Shown piece after piece: positions 26,452 to 35,948 of a DNA stretch of 43,095 nucleotides. The DNA lies in contig JADJPL010000026.1 in assembly GCA_016713275.1 (NCBI GenBank), positions 1 to 43,095 of the forward strand, in the 5' to 3' direction. Every line of letters starts with the position of its first letter. The first letter of the stretch is position 1. The DNA is from Haliscomenobacter sp. Lineage in GTDB: Bacteria; Bacteroidota; Bacteroidia; Chitinophagales; Saprospiraceae. The notes under the pieces were generated by a model, which saw only the letters and a program-made list of their open reading frames with translations, searched no databases and was not told the DNA's origin. The translations under genes were made by a program, and so were the position numbers.

Positions 26452-28104
26452 TTAATTGGCACGAATGCCTCGAACCTCCCCCTCCATACCCGTCAACTGC
26501 CAGTTTCCCAGGGAGATTGGAATATTATCGATGGCGTTGAGCTGGTCAAAGAACCGATGGAGGCGGAAAGGCTGGTTTTGCGCTTCCTGCAACCGGGCGT
26601 ACTCCGCCAGGGCTTGCTCCACGAGGTGTTTGCCGGTGATATAACTGGTTCCGTAACCCTGCTGCCTCAAGTAAAGGTGCTGCTCAAAGATGCGCAGTTC
26701 CTTCTCCGTTTTCATCCACCCGCGCGGGGTATACTCCGAATGGATTCCGCCCGCTTCCTCCATGGTCATTTCGTTGGCATGGGCATAGAGGGAGCCCAGG
26801 CCGCGGGCAGCGCGCTGGGCGATCAGGATGTATACGATCTCCCGGACCCTGGGGTTATCGTCGTACAGCCCTGCCTGCATGAACAACTCCTCGACCGCTG
26901 TGGCCATCCCTTCGTTCCTGGAATCGAAAATATTATACAACAGTGGGCCCCGGCGGATCTCGCTGGCGTGCGGTTCCTGATCCATGCGCGCCAGCTCGAA
27001 CCAATGGTAAAAATGCGAGTACAGGGGCCGGGGATCGTAATGGGCGCCAATCCAGAAAAAGTGACGTTTTTCTTTCGGCACAAACTGGCCCAGATGTTCC
27101 CGCAATGCCGGCTCGAAATAGGGCTTCACGGTGACGATTGCTTCCTCTTCCAGGAACCGCATCAGGCTTTGAGCCGATGCCTCGGCCAGCGCATGATAAG
27201 CCTCCGGGGTTTCTGCTGAAACCAGGGGCGGCAGTTTCCGGTTGCGGTGTTCTTCCAGCTTCAGCGAAGCCCAGGCCCGGCTGAGCTCGCGCTTAAGGAG
27301 CATGACCTCGTCTTCCCAGGTCAGTGGCACCAGATGCACGTTTTGGATATACCAGGTATAATTTTCCTTCCCGATGCCCGAGGGACCGGTTTTGGTTTTG
27401 GCTTCCGTTTCCAACCAGCTTACGAAGTCATTTGTAGAGGCAATGGCCGTTTGGATGGCATTGGACAGTTCGTCGTCCCCCTTGATGCCTGGTTGCTCCA
27501 GAAGCGCGCGCAGATCGTCTGTTTGGGAACGGATATCGCGGATACCGGTTATCCAGAGGTCTTTTGCGTTGCCGGTCAGGTTGGTTTTGGCTTGAGCGTT
27601 CAAGGGCGGGATGACCCCTAAATCGCCCACGAGGCGGGTTCGCTCCGCAGCGCTCAACGGAAAGGAATACGTCCAAAGCTCGGTAGTGGCATGGTGCGTA
27701 GGGCCTTCGTGGGCGGGCACATCGCTGCGATCGGTCCAGACGGATTTATAAAACGCCGGGTCGCGTACCCAGGGCTGAAGTACCCGATGGTTGAAGTCAT
27801 ACCCGTTCATCTCTGCCCACACGATGTGCCAATGTACCCGCTGCGCCACCGGCCAGCCGGAGGTGTCGATGGAGAGCAATTTCGCCTGAAGCTTTTTAAA
27901 GCCTGGCCCGCGTTCTTTAAAGGTTCCGGAGGTGTAATCGGGCGCGCCATCCTTTAAGGGAGGGCGCTCAAAAGCCCGCCATTCGCGAAACAACGAAACC
28001 AGATCCTGGTAATCCGTCAAGGGAGTAGAATCGGTTACGCCGGGTGCGCAACCCGAAACAAGGACAAATGCGAAGCTTGCAAAGAGAATCAAATGGCGAA
28101 CCAT
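26452..28104 (-). CDS. DUF885-family lipoprotein
   Basis: 550 residues with an N-terminal lipoprotein signal; the lipobox is LVSGC (Cys about residue 19). The body matches the DUF885 family: FNHRVLQPWVRDPAFYKSVW, NYTWYIQNVHLVPLTWEDEV, RNEGMATAVEELFMQAGLYD and EQHLYLRQQGYGTSYITGKH. Some DUF885 members act as metal-dependent peptidases with HExxH, but I see no HExxH at the expected place here. A role as a divergent or non-peptidase member is possible. It should be anchored in the outer or inner membrane, facing the periplasm. It is monocistronic and divergent from the gene at 28425. Confidence 0.8.
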   Translation of the reverse strand: MVRHLILFASFAFVLVSGCAPGVTDSTPLTDYQDLVSLFREWRAFERPPLKDGAPDYTSGTFKERGPGFKKLQAKLLSIDTSGWPVAQRVHWHIVWAEMNGYDFNHRVLQPWVRDPAFYKSVWTDRSDVPAHEGPTHHATTELWTYSFPLSAAERTRLVGDLGVIPPLNAQAKTNLTGNAKDLWITGIRDIRSQTDDLRALLEQPGIKGDDELSNAIQTAIASTNDFVSWLETEAKTKTGPSGIGKENYTWYIQNVHLVPLTWEDEVMLLKRELSRAWASLKLEEHRNRKLPPLVSAETPEAYHALAEASAQSLMRFLEEEAIVTVKPYFEPALREHLGQFVPKEKRHFFWIGAHYDPRPLYSHFYHWFELARMDQEPHASEIRRGPLLYNIFDSRNEGMATAVEELFMQAGLYDDNPRVREIVYILIAQRAARGLGSLYAHANEMTMEEAGGIHSEYTPRGWMKTEKELRIFEQHLYLRQQGYGTSYITGKHLVEQALAEYARLQEAQNQPFRLHRFFDQLNAIDNIPISLGNWQLTGMEGEVRGIRAN

Positions 28105-28424
28105 GAACCGATGTTTTGGTGACGAAAGGAATATTTTGTTGGCTTAATCAGGGAAGTTCACTAAATGTAAGGCGCATTTTCAGAACGGACAAGAATTAAG
28201 GGCCAATCCCTTTAGCCGGCGCTTGCCCGAATGGCAAAAAAACCGTAACTTAGAGGAAATTGGCATTTGCTCTTTCCGGGCATACCGGCGTACGGCGCGT
28301 CTTCACTCCTTCCCTAACTTGGTTCACCCGACGGTGCGGTTTTTCTGTATCCACGAGTTCGCTTGCGGTCAAAAAGCCTGCGTGTGTTGAGGATTTAACA
28401 ATAACTCAAATAAAACCAAACGTC
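28105..28424. other. Divergent intergenic region, 320 bp
   Basis: This gap separates two divergent genes and should hold both promoters, but no clear -7/-33 pair was found. From 28260 onward an open frame runs in phase into the next gene, starting at a TTG. Its composition (FTPSLTWFTRRCGFSVSTSS) does not look like the start of the downstream protein, so I treat it as untranslated or a structured leader. Confidence 0.35.
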
Positions 28425-29531
28425 GTGAAAAAAATTGCTCACCTGCAACAAGAACTACTTCAGGAAGTTCGTTCCCAAGCCCGCCTGGAGATGGATTCCA
28501 TCCTGGCGATGGACCCCAAGAGGTACCAAAGAACGGCAGCACGTATCATCAACCGCTGGTATGCCCTGCTGGAGAACCGCAACAACGTTTTCGCCGGGTA
28601 TAAACCGGGCGAGGCGCCTATGACCGTGCAAAAATTCCACACGTTTTTGCTCCACGATTTTTCCCAAAAGGTCAAAAGGGATTTCCGGGTGTTTTACGGA
28701 CTGGCAGCTAAACTGGAAATGCTGGGGTTGAACGACCTGTTCAGCACCTTTTTCATCCGGAACGTAATGCTGGAAAACGACAACATCGCCTCCGGGCTAA
28801 CCCATTCCCTGCCTGCCTCGACGTTCAGGGAGGCGTTCCAAGCCATGGAGGGTCCATTCCGGAAGTGGGGAGTTCAGAAAAAAGCGATGCAGACCCTGCT
28901 CATCCAGCCCTCTGAGCATATTAAAGACATCAACGTGAAGGTGCTGGCGCCGGGAGACGCTCAGTATCCCGACCCCATCATCCTTACGCCGTCCAACACG
29001 CCCGAAAAATGGAAGATCGTTTCTCCGGAAAGTGTTCCTGTAGAAAAAGACTTCCCCGACTTCCAGGTGAACATACAGACAGGCTTCAGCTATTTCATTG
29101 TTAATTTTGCGCATTCCATAGAAAAAATGCTGGATCGGATCGTCCGGATGGAAACCCAATCCGGCATTTTCACTCCCGATGGGCGGCCTGTGATTAACTT
29201 CCACGTCATCCAGCCGGATGCGGAATTTTGGCATGCTCCGGGGGCCGGCGAGGTGTGCCTGCAAACCGGGACCTCCGGCGCCGTTTGCATGGGCGCGGTG
29301 GCGCAACTCGATCCGCTTAGCGCGATTGGCGCATGCTATGGCGCGATCAAAAACGGCTGGGACTTTGGCGGCGTTGCCGGGCGCGAAGTCTGGAACTGGT
29401 TCCACGACCTGGAAAAAGACGTGGAAGACCCCGTGACGAGTATTCGGGCAAGGCATTTCGTTTGCCCCACTAAACAGCTTTTCGCGGAACGCCAAAAGCG
29501 GGAACCTGTTGCCGATCCGGATCATTATTGA
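28425..29531 (+). CDS. Unrecognised 368-residue protein
   Basis: The GTG at 28425 is chosen because the helical N-terminus (KKIAHLQQELLQEVRSQARL) begins there. The first about 150 residues are mainly helical and charged. The rest is mixed, with FPDFQVNIQTGFSYFIVNFA, VINFHVIQPDAEFWHAPGAG and MGAVAQLDPLSAIGACYGAI. There is no signal peptide and no membrane segment long enough to be sure of. I do not recognise a family. Two Cys fall close together in GEVCLQTGTSGAVCMGAV, and His/Trp-rich turns are present, so metal or cofactor binding is conceivable but unproven. The stop codon lies at the degenerate left end of a MITE copy, so the C-terminal residues could have been altered by the insertion. Confidence 0.6.
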   Translation: MKKIAHLQQELLQEVRSQARLEMDSILAMDPKRYQRTAARIINRWYALLENRNNVFAGYKPGEAPMTVQKFHTFLLHDFSQKVKRDFRVFYGLAAKLEMLGLNDLFSTFFIRNVMLENDNIASGLTHSLPASTFREAFQAMEGPFRKWGVQKKAMQTLLIQPSEHIKDINVKVLAPGDAQYPDPIILTPSNTPEKWKIVSPESVPVEKDFPDFQVNIQTGFSYFIVNFAHSIEKMLDRIVRMETQSGIFTPDGRPVINFHVIQPDAEFWHAPGAGEVCLQTGTSGAVCMGAVAQLDPLSAIGACYGAIKNGWDFGGVAGREVWNWFHDLEKDVEDPVTSIRARHFVCPTKQLFAERQKREPVADPDHY

Positions 29532-29681
29532 TACCGCTTGCGGCGCTTGCCCATGGCAACAAAAAAATATTTTCTTTTTTCCATTCTCATAAAGAACCGC
29601 TTTGCGATTTTTTATGAGAATGGAAAAAAGAAAATAAAAATTTCATGCAGGGTGCAAAGGACGGCCTTTTGAGGCAGTTCC
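29530..29681. repeat. Diverged 133-bp-type MITE (copy B), opposite orientation
   Basis: The reverse complement aligns with copy A at 1707-1839. The right end GGAACTGCCTCAAAAGGCCG matches GGGGCTGTCTCAAAAGATCG, and the interior (TTTATTTTCTTTTTTCCATT) and the left side (GCTTGCCCATGGCAACAAAA against CTTGCCCCTGGCTGCCAAAA) also match. The left terminal repeat is no longer recognisable and merges with the 3' end of the preceding gene. A central inverted repeat (TTTTCCATTCTCATAAA with its complement) forms a strong hairpin that could also end transcription. Confidence 0.7.
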
Positions 29682-29807
29682 TTACAGCCGGTTAGCCCAT
29701 AAATGTCCAGTAAGGTATTGAAAATCTACTTTACGGGTTTAACTTTACTGTCCTACTCCCCTTTGGGTGTGCAGCAGTATGTTATTTTAACCTGTAAATC
29801 CCTTATC

Positions 29808-30254
29808 ATGCGTAAGCTAATCCTCTTGCCTGTTTTTGTTCTGCTCTTCTCCGGCGTTTCTTTCAGCCAACCCGACAGCCTCTACGCCGTTACGCTTAAG
29901 AAGATGATCCTGGCCTCCGGTTCCCAAGCTTCCTACGATGCGGTCGTAACACAGGTCATTGGGGTCTTTAAATCGAATTTTGACGAGCAAAACCCTGAAT
30001 TTTTTGATTTGCTGGAAGCCGAATTGAAACAATTTATGGTCGACGATTTGGTGAACATGCTCGTTCCGGTATATCAGAAATACTTGACAAAAGAAGACCT
30101 GGAGGGGCTTATCCAGTTTTATGAAACGCCGGCAGGGAAAAAATTTGCTCAAATGGCCCCCGACATTGCCCGGGAGTCCATGACTATTGGGCAAGCCTGG
30201 GGTATGAAAATTGGCGACGAGATTATGAAAAAATTGGAAGAAAAAAGAAAATAA
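29808..30254 (+). CDS. DUF2059-family secreted protein
   Basis: 148 residues from the ATG at 29808. A signal peptide (LILLPVFVLLFSGVSFSQ) precedes a helical domain with the DUF2059 features KYLTKEDLEGLIQFYETPAG and KKFAQMAPDIA near the C-terminus. The function of the family is unknown; it is periplasmic in Gram-negative bacteria. An upstream in-frame start at 29703 would place the signal peptide internally, so it is not preferred. The next gene starts 12 bp downstream, so the two are probably cotranscribed. Confidence 0.8.
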   Translation: MRKLILLPVFVLLFSGVSFSQPDSLYAVTLKKMILASGSQASYDAVVTQVIGVFKSNFDEQNPEFFDLLEAELKQFMVDDLVNMLVPVYQKYLTKEDLEGLIQFYETPAGKKFAQMAPDIARESMTIGQAWGMKIGDEIMKKLEEKRK

Positions 30255-30265
30255 CGTAGCAACCA

Positions 30266-32628
30266 ATGAACATTCGCTTTCTATTTATCCTGACATTCCT
30301 TTTTCATAACCTTCATGCGCAGGTTGCCTTTAAAACAAGGCATTTGGAGCTTTCGATCGACCCTTCAGGCCATGTAACGCAATGGACCGGCCGGAGTTCC
30401 GGGAAACATTACGCCGATTCCACCCGAAAATCGCCGCTGCTTGTGCTCTATATCGGCGCCCAGTCGGAATCCCCTTCCAAAGCCTCTTATAATCCCAAAT
30501 CCAAAACGCTTACGCTCCAATATCCCCAGAGCAAGGCAACCCTTACCGTCCGCGTTGAGGAGCGGGAGGAATACCTCGTATTTGAATTGATTAAAGCCCT
30601 TCCGGAGACAGCGATCGATAAAGTCGTGTGGGGGCCTTTCGCTACGTCGATTGGCGAAACCGTAGGAGAAATTGTGGGCGTGGTGCGAAACGGCCAGTTT
30701 GCCCTGGGCATTCAAAGCCTGAACGTCAAAACGGTTGGCGGATTCCCTTCCAACAACGAAGGATTCGAATTAGCCAGAGGCTCCGCGGCGCAGCAGACGC
30801 CCTCGGGAAGCGTCCTTCAGGCCTACGCGCTCAATCGGAGCAAGGCCCGAAACATCACGGTCTGGGACAAAAACTTTCCCAATATGCCGGTGCCCCCAAT
30901 ACCCGGCGAGACGGTAAGGGGCTCCAAGATCGCGCTGTTCGGCTGCCCGGAGCCTCAGGCGCTGGAACTCATTGGTAAGATCGAGGTGGAACAAGGCTTG
31001 CCCCATCCGCTGATCGACGGGGTCTGGTCGAAGATCTCGCCTCAAACCGGCAGGTCGTATCTGATTGCCAACTACACCGAGTCCAACATCGACACCTTGC
31101 TGGAATACACCCAAAAAGCCGGATTGATGAGCCTCTATCACATGGACGCCTTCAAAAGCTGGGGGCATTACGAGCTCAGTCCGGCCTTTTTCCCGAATGG
31201 AGTTGCCGGCATGCAGGATTGCGTCAAAAAAGCAAATCAAAAAGGCATCCACCTTGGGGCCCACACCCTCACCAATTTTATCCAGACCCACGACCCGTAC
31301 GTAACGCCGGTACCCGACAAGCGCCTTGCCAAAACGGGCTTCAGCCGGTTGAGCGCCGCCGTCGATTCCAATGCCACCGTTATTCCGGTAGAATCGCCGG
31401 AGTATTTTGCCAATACCCATGCCAACTGGCTGCACACGGTGGTCATCGAGGAAGAACTGATCCGCTATAAAAAAGTTTCCGACGAAGCACCCTGGATGCT
31501 GCTCGACTGCGAACAGGGCGCTTTTGGCACAAAAAAGCCGCCCATGCCATCGGCGCCGAGGTGGGCAAACTCCTGGATCACCCCTACGAGGTGTTTTACC
31601 CCAACCTGGAACTCCAAACCGAAATTGCGCGGAACCTCGCCAGGCGTTTCAACGAATCGGGGCTTTCCCATCTCGACTTCGACGGCCACGAAGGCTGTCT
31701 GGCTGCGGGACAGGGGGATTACGGCATCGACCTCTTTGCAGAAACGTTTATCCGGAATACCACCCATCCGGTGATCAACGGCACCAGCCTGTCCAAGCAT
31801 TTTTACTGGCATATCAACACCTATTGCAACTGGGGCGAACCCTGGTACGGCGGCTTCGCGGAAAGCATGCAGGAATACCGCATCAACAACCAGGCGCTCC
31901 TGGAACGCAATTACCTGCCTAATATGCTGGGCTGGTACCTGCTCACCGAAACCACCACGATCGCCGACATGGAGTGGATGCTGGCCCGCGCCGCCGGATA
32001 TAACGCCGGATTTGCGATGGCCACCAGCCTTGCTGCGCTGAAGAACAATTCTCAGACAGACGATCTCTTGCTGGCCAGTCGCGATTGGGAGCAACTCCGC
32101 CGCGCCCGCGCATTTAGCCAGGAGCAGCGGGAGCGCCTGAAAATCCCCGCGAACGAATTCCACCTTGTCCGGACGGCAGAAAATACTTGGGACCTATTCC
32201 CTTTGCATAAAAGCCCGGAATTCGTCCACGAAAAAACAGAAAAACAACCCGGGGAACCCACCGATTCCAAATGGGAATACCATATGCCGGACGAAGAACA
32301 ATTTTTTCAATTTAAACTCTTGGTCAGGGAAGGAGAAGGAACGGTCAAAAACCCTGTCTTCAAGATCGACAACTACTCGCGGGTTGAACTGCCCGTCGAG
32401 CTCTATCCCGGCGAAGCCTGTTACCCGCTGAACGACCGCCAAATCCGGGTGATGGACGAAAAAGGACGCCAGAAAAAGATCGTAGAGCTGCCTGCGCCAT
32501 TGCCCTTGCTTGCAAAAGGCGGGCACGTCATTGCTTTCAACGCCCACTATTCGGCTATGGGTAACCAACCAAAGGTAGCGGTGTATTTTAAAAGCATGGG
32601 GGGGCCGGAGGGGATTCGGCTGCCTTAA
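30266..32628 (+). CDS. Large secreted glycoside-hydrolase-like protein, one frameshift
   Basis: About 787 codons when joined near 31535, where a run of six A needs one more A to restore the frame. A signal peptide (FLFILTFLFHNLHA) is followed by a beta-sandwich N-terminal region (residues 20-230). A central barrel-like region has ESNIDTLLEYTQKAGLMSLY, HMDAFKSWGHYEL and KGIHLGAHTLTNF, and after the break FNESGLSHLDFDGHEG with an Asp pair suited to a catalytic role. A C-terminal beta domain ends the protein. This layout resembles large (beta/alpha)8 glycosidases such as those in clan GH-D, but I cannot assign a family. The His, Asp and Trp-rich loops fit carbohydrate binding. It would act in the periplasm or outside the cell. 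Confidence 0.6.
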
Positions 32629-32795
32629 AACGCGGGGCTTTTACTTACTTAAAGATGGGCCATTCGAAAACAAAAAAAGTACTTTAACATGGCGCTTGGG
32701 CTCCCCAAGGCCTTGGTTTTATTAAGGAGCGGGAATCATTGAATGTTCAGCATCCTTCTCAAAGGGAAGGGATTTTACTATCAGGATCAAACACG

Positions 32796-34160
32796 ATGAG
32801 AGCACGCCGAAGAATCGTACAACTTTTACACTACTTCAACCTCGAAGCAGAAATCAATGATTTCGAGGAAATTCACGATGCTATCCTTCGGGATATGGCA
32901 TTCAAAGGCACTAACCTCTGGATTCTGCTTTTTGCCGCCATCATCGCGTCGGTTGGCTTGAATGTCAATTCGACGGCAGTGATTATTGGCGCCATGCTTA
33001 TTTCTCCGTTGATGGGACCGATCAATGGTATGGGGTATAGTATTGCTACATACAACTACCCACTATTTCGAAAATCCTTGCAACATTTCTTATTCGCCGT
33101 TATCACCGCACTTGGCGCTTCAACGGCGTACTTTGCCATGAGTCCTCTTTCGGGAGCACACTCGGAATTACTCGCCAGAACAAGCCCTACGATTTACGAC
33201 GTATTGATCGCTTTATTTGGAGGCCTTGCAGGAATACTGGCGATCAGCAGCAAACTGAAAGGGAACGTCATCCCGGGAGTAGCCATTGCTACCGCATTAA
33301 TGCCGCCGCTCTGCACAGCCGGATACGGATTGGCCACCGCTCAATTCAACTTTTTCTTTGGGGCGTTTTATCTGTTTACCATCAATGCCGTGTTTATTGC
33401 CTTGTCTTCCGTGCTGATCTCGTATATTCTGAATTTTCCTATCCGGACGGTGATCGAAGAAGGGCAGAAAAAACGCGTCAATCAACTGGTCGCGGTCATT
33501 ATCGTCTTGATATTAATCCCAAGCGTTTATTTCGGCTACCGCATGGTGCAGCAGGAACACTTTAGCGAACAAGCCAACCGATACGTTCGAAGCGTCAATA
33601 TTGTCGAAGGAAATTATTTGCTGAAATCTGAAATAAATGCGGGCGCAAAAACCATTCATTTAATATATGGAGGTATGGCCCTGGATGACATTCAAAAAAC
33701 AGAGATCATTCACCGAGCCCGGGATTTTGAACTCAAAGAGGCAACGATCATCATCGAAAAAGGCTTGTCTTTTGAGGCGCCCAACACCCGCAATACCGAA
33801 GTGGAAACGCTCAAAGGAGAACTCAACCGGCTCAACCTCGTGTTACAAACCAAGGATGCCCAGATGGACAGCGTTTTGGAAAGGAAGGCCATAGGCCAGG
33901 AGTTATTGGCGGAGATCAAAACTATTTATCCTCAGATTACGACCTGCGCCTATGTAGAGGGATTGGCGTATACCGATAGCCTCTCTACGCCGTCAACATT
34001 GGGATTAGCCTATATCTCTTGTAATGAAAAATCGCTGAGTCAGGATGAGAAGAATAAGATCTCCTCATGGTTGAAAATCAAAATGAATATTCAAAGCCTG
34101 AACGTTTACTACGAAGAAGGGGGCAACTCCCCTCCGAATCGCTCTAAAAACCCTAAATAG
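32796..34160 (+). CDS. DUF389-family membrane protein
   Basis: About 454 residues from the ATG at 32796; a TTG at 32739 would add 19 residues of unusual composition. Residues about 45-250 contain five or six transmembrane helices with the DUF389/TIGR00341 sequence VNSTAVIIGAMLISPLMGPI and KGNVIPGVAIATALMPPLCT. The C-terminal about 200 residues form a soluble domain with a coiled-coil stretch (VETLKGELNRLNLVLQTKDA). The function of the family is unknown. It is monocistronic, 66 bp before the exporter ATPase gene on the same strand, with no obvious terminator between them. Confidence 0.85.
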   Translation: MRARRRIVQLLHYFNLEAEINDFEEIHDAILRDMAFKGTNLWILLFAAIIASVGLNVNSTAVIIGAMLISPLMGPINGMGYSIATYNYPLFRKSLQHFLFAVITALGASTAYFAMSPLSGAHSELLARTSPTIYDVLIALFGGLAGILAISSKLKGNVIPGVAIATALMPPLCTAGYGLATAQFNFFFGAFYLFTINAVFIALSSVLISYILNFPIRTVIEEGQKKRVNQLVAVIIVLILIPSVYFGYRMVQQEHFSEQANRYVRSVNIVEGNYLLKSEINAGAKTIHLIYGGMALDDIQKTEIIHRARDFELKEATIIIEKGLSFEAPNTRNTEVETLKGELNRLNLVLQTKDAQMDSVLERKAIGQELLAEIKTIYPQITTCAYVEGLAYTDSLSTPSTLGLAYISCNEKSLSQDEKNKISSWLKIKMNIQSLNVYYEEGGNSPPNRSKNPK

Positions 34161-34225
34161 CAACCCGTTCATCCCGCAACAAAACCCCCGATGGCTTGTT
34201 ACACACCTAAAATCCGCCTGAAGGC

Positions 34226-34906
34226 ATGATTGCCAAACTTGAACAAGTCAATAAAGTATATCAAACCGGCGATGAGGAGATCGTTGCGTTGCAGCCGACG
34301 ACGATGGCCATTCACCCTGGAGAACTCTTGCTGATCATCGGCCCGTCCGGTTCTGGCAAGACGACGTTGCTTTCCTTGCTGGGTTGTGTGTTGTATCCCA
34401 CCAGCGGCCGCTTATGGGTCGACGGCCAGGAGATCAACCGCCTCAGGGAAAACCAGTTGGCCCGCCTCCGGCTGAATACCATTGGGTTTGTGTTCCAGAA
34501 TTTCAACCTCTTGTCCCCACTGACTGCAGAAGACAACGTGCTCATGCCGTTGCGGCTCCAAAACGTGTCCCGCAGGGAAGCCCGCCAGCGCACCCAAGCG
34601 GCGCTGGAAATGGTGGGCATGACCAGCCACCGGAACTTCCTTCCCAAACAACTCTCCGGAGGCCAGCAGCAACGCATTGCCATCGCGCGGGCGCTGGTGA
34701 CGGACCCCAAGCTCATTCTTTGCGACGAACCCACCGCCGCCCTGGACAAAAACTCGATCGGGATTGTCATGGAAGAACTCCGCATGCTGGCCGATCAGGG
34801 AAAAGCCGTTTGCGTCGTTACTCACGACCCCCGGCTTGAACAGTACGCGCACCGCATCGTTTCGGTCGATAACGGATTCGTAACGGAAGTCAACCAATTT
34901 GAATAG
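34226..34906 (+). CDS. ABC exporter ATPase (DevA/LolD/MacB-type)
   Basis: 226 residues. Walker A (IIGPSGSGKTTLLSLLG), Q-loop (FVFQNFNLLSPLTAEDNVLM), ABC signature (LSGGQQQRIAIARALV), Walker B (LILCDEPTAALD) and H-loop (VTHDPRLEQY) are all intact. The sequence belongs to the group of small ATPases that drive MacB, LolCDE or DevC-type mechanotransmission exporters. The adaptor gene starts about 30 bp downstream and the permease follows, so this is the ATPase subunit of the exporter at 34226-38421. It may also be the missing ATPase for the exporter at 1953-6338. Confidence 0.93.
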   Translation: MIAKLEQVNKVYQTGDEEIVALQPTTMAIHPGELLLIIGPSGSGKTTLLSLLGCVLYPTSGRLWVDGQEINRLRENQLARLRLNTIGFVFQNFNLLSPLTAEDNVLMPLRLQNVSRREARQRTQAALEMVGMTSHRNFLPKQLSGGQQQRIAIARALVTDPKLILCDEPTAALDKNSIGIVMEELRMLADQGKAVCVVTHDPRLEQYAHRIVSVDNGFVTEVNQFE

Positions 34907-34938
34907 TGATGCCCCACCGCATCGATACCTCCCAGATC

Positions 34939-35916
34939 ATGAAATACCTTCTTTTTTTGACCCTTCCCTTCCTGCTGACCGCCTGCGGCAAACCCGATGA
35001 GAAAAATACAGCGTCCACGGAAGTTCCTTTGACGGAGGAGGGTATTCCTATCGATACCAATATGACCGTGACGGAGGTCGTCGGGATTGCCCGGATTGAA
35101 CCTGAAGGGAAAATCATTGCTATTAACGCAGAAACCAGTGGGTTCATCCGAAGCGTACTGTTTTCCGAAAATAAGAAGGTCACCGCCGGAGACATTCTGG
35201 TTTCCCTTGATGACGACCTCGAGCAAGCCCGATTCAAACAGGCTCAAAGCCGCTTGAAAACCCAGCTCACTGCCATCGAAGCCGCAAAAGCAGCTCTGAA
35301 CTCCCTGCAAGTCAAGCTGGCTCAAGCCCGGAACACCTCCCAGCGCAATACCAGACTCCTTCAGGGGAATGCCGCTACTCAGGAGGAAGTGGACGACAGC
35401 CGCTTTGCGGTAGAAGACCTCGAAACGCAAATTGCAGGCCAGCAAGCGGCAATCAACCAGCAAAAGCCCGGCAGGGGCGAGCTACAAGCCGAAATGGAAG
35501 TCGCCATGGTGGAACTCCACAAGAAAAAACTCCGCGCGCCCGTGGGCGGGTCCTTTTTATCCTGCGAGGTCAGGCCTGGCAACTATGTGACGACCGCTTC
35601 CAAACTGGGGGACTTCGCCCTGGATGGACCTTACCTGGCCATAACGGAAATCGACGAACTCTACGCCGCCAAAATCAGGGAAGGCCAGCAAGCGTATATC
35701 CGGCTTCAAGGCTCGGATGAAATCGCCGGCCGGGGAAAAGTCGTTTCTACCGGCCCTCATCTGAAGAAAAAATCGCTGTTCTCCGATACCTCCGACAATT
35801 TCGAGGATCGCCGCGTGCGGGAAGTGCATATCCAGCTCGACGATAACAGCAAGGTTTTGATCGGAAGCCGGGTAGAATGCGTGATTAATTTAGGAGATCA
35901 ACAAACGGCAAATTAA
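34939..35916 (+). CDS. HlyD/DevB-type adaptor, lipoprotein
   Basis: 325 residues from the ATG at 34939; the 33 upstream codon bases in the same frame would bury the signal. Lipoprotein signal with lipobox LLTAC (YLLFLTLPFLLTACGK). The membrane-fusion layout follows: first lipoyl half (GKIIAINAETSGFIRSVLFS), a coiled-coil hairpin (about residues 85-195, KQAQSRLKTQLTAIEAAKAA and on), then the second half with LRAPVGGSFLSCEVRPGNYV. A beta-barrel ends at EVHIQLDDNSKVLIGSRVEC. It should bridge the permease at 35949 and the TolC-type protein at 37108. No membrane helix is needed because it is lipid-anchored. Confidence 0.88.
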   Translation: MKYLLFLTLPFLLTACGKPDEKNTASTEVPLTEEGIPIDTNMTVTEVVGIARIEPEGKIIAINAETSGFIRSVLFSENKKVTAGDILVSLDDDLEQARFKQAQSRLKTQLTAIEAAKAALNSLQVKLAQARNTSQRNTRLLQGNAATQEEVDDSRFAVEDLETQIAGQQAAINQQKPGRGELQAEMEVAMVELHKKKLRAPVGGSFLSCEVRPGNYVTTASKLGDFALDGPYLAITEIDELYAAKIREGQQAYIRLQGSDEIAGRGKVVSTGPHLKKKSLFSDTSDNFEDRRVREVHIQLDDNSKVLIGSRVECVINLGDQQTAN

Positions 35917-35948
35917 GCCCATAACGCCAACCCTTTAAACGGAACAAT

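Noticed and set aside
28260..28424. N-terminal extension of the 28425 gene from a TTG
   Set aside because: The residues look unlike the downstream protein and the GTG at 28425 gives a natural helical start.
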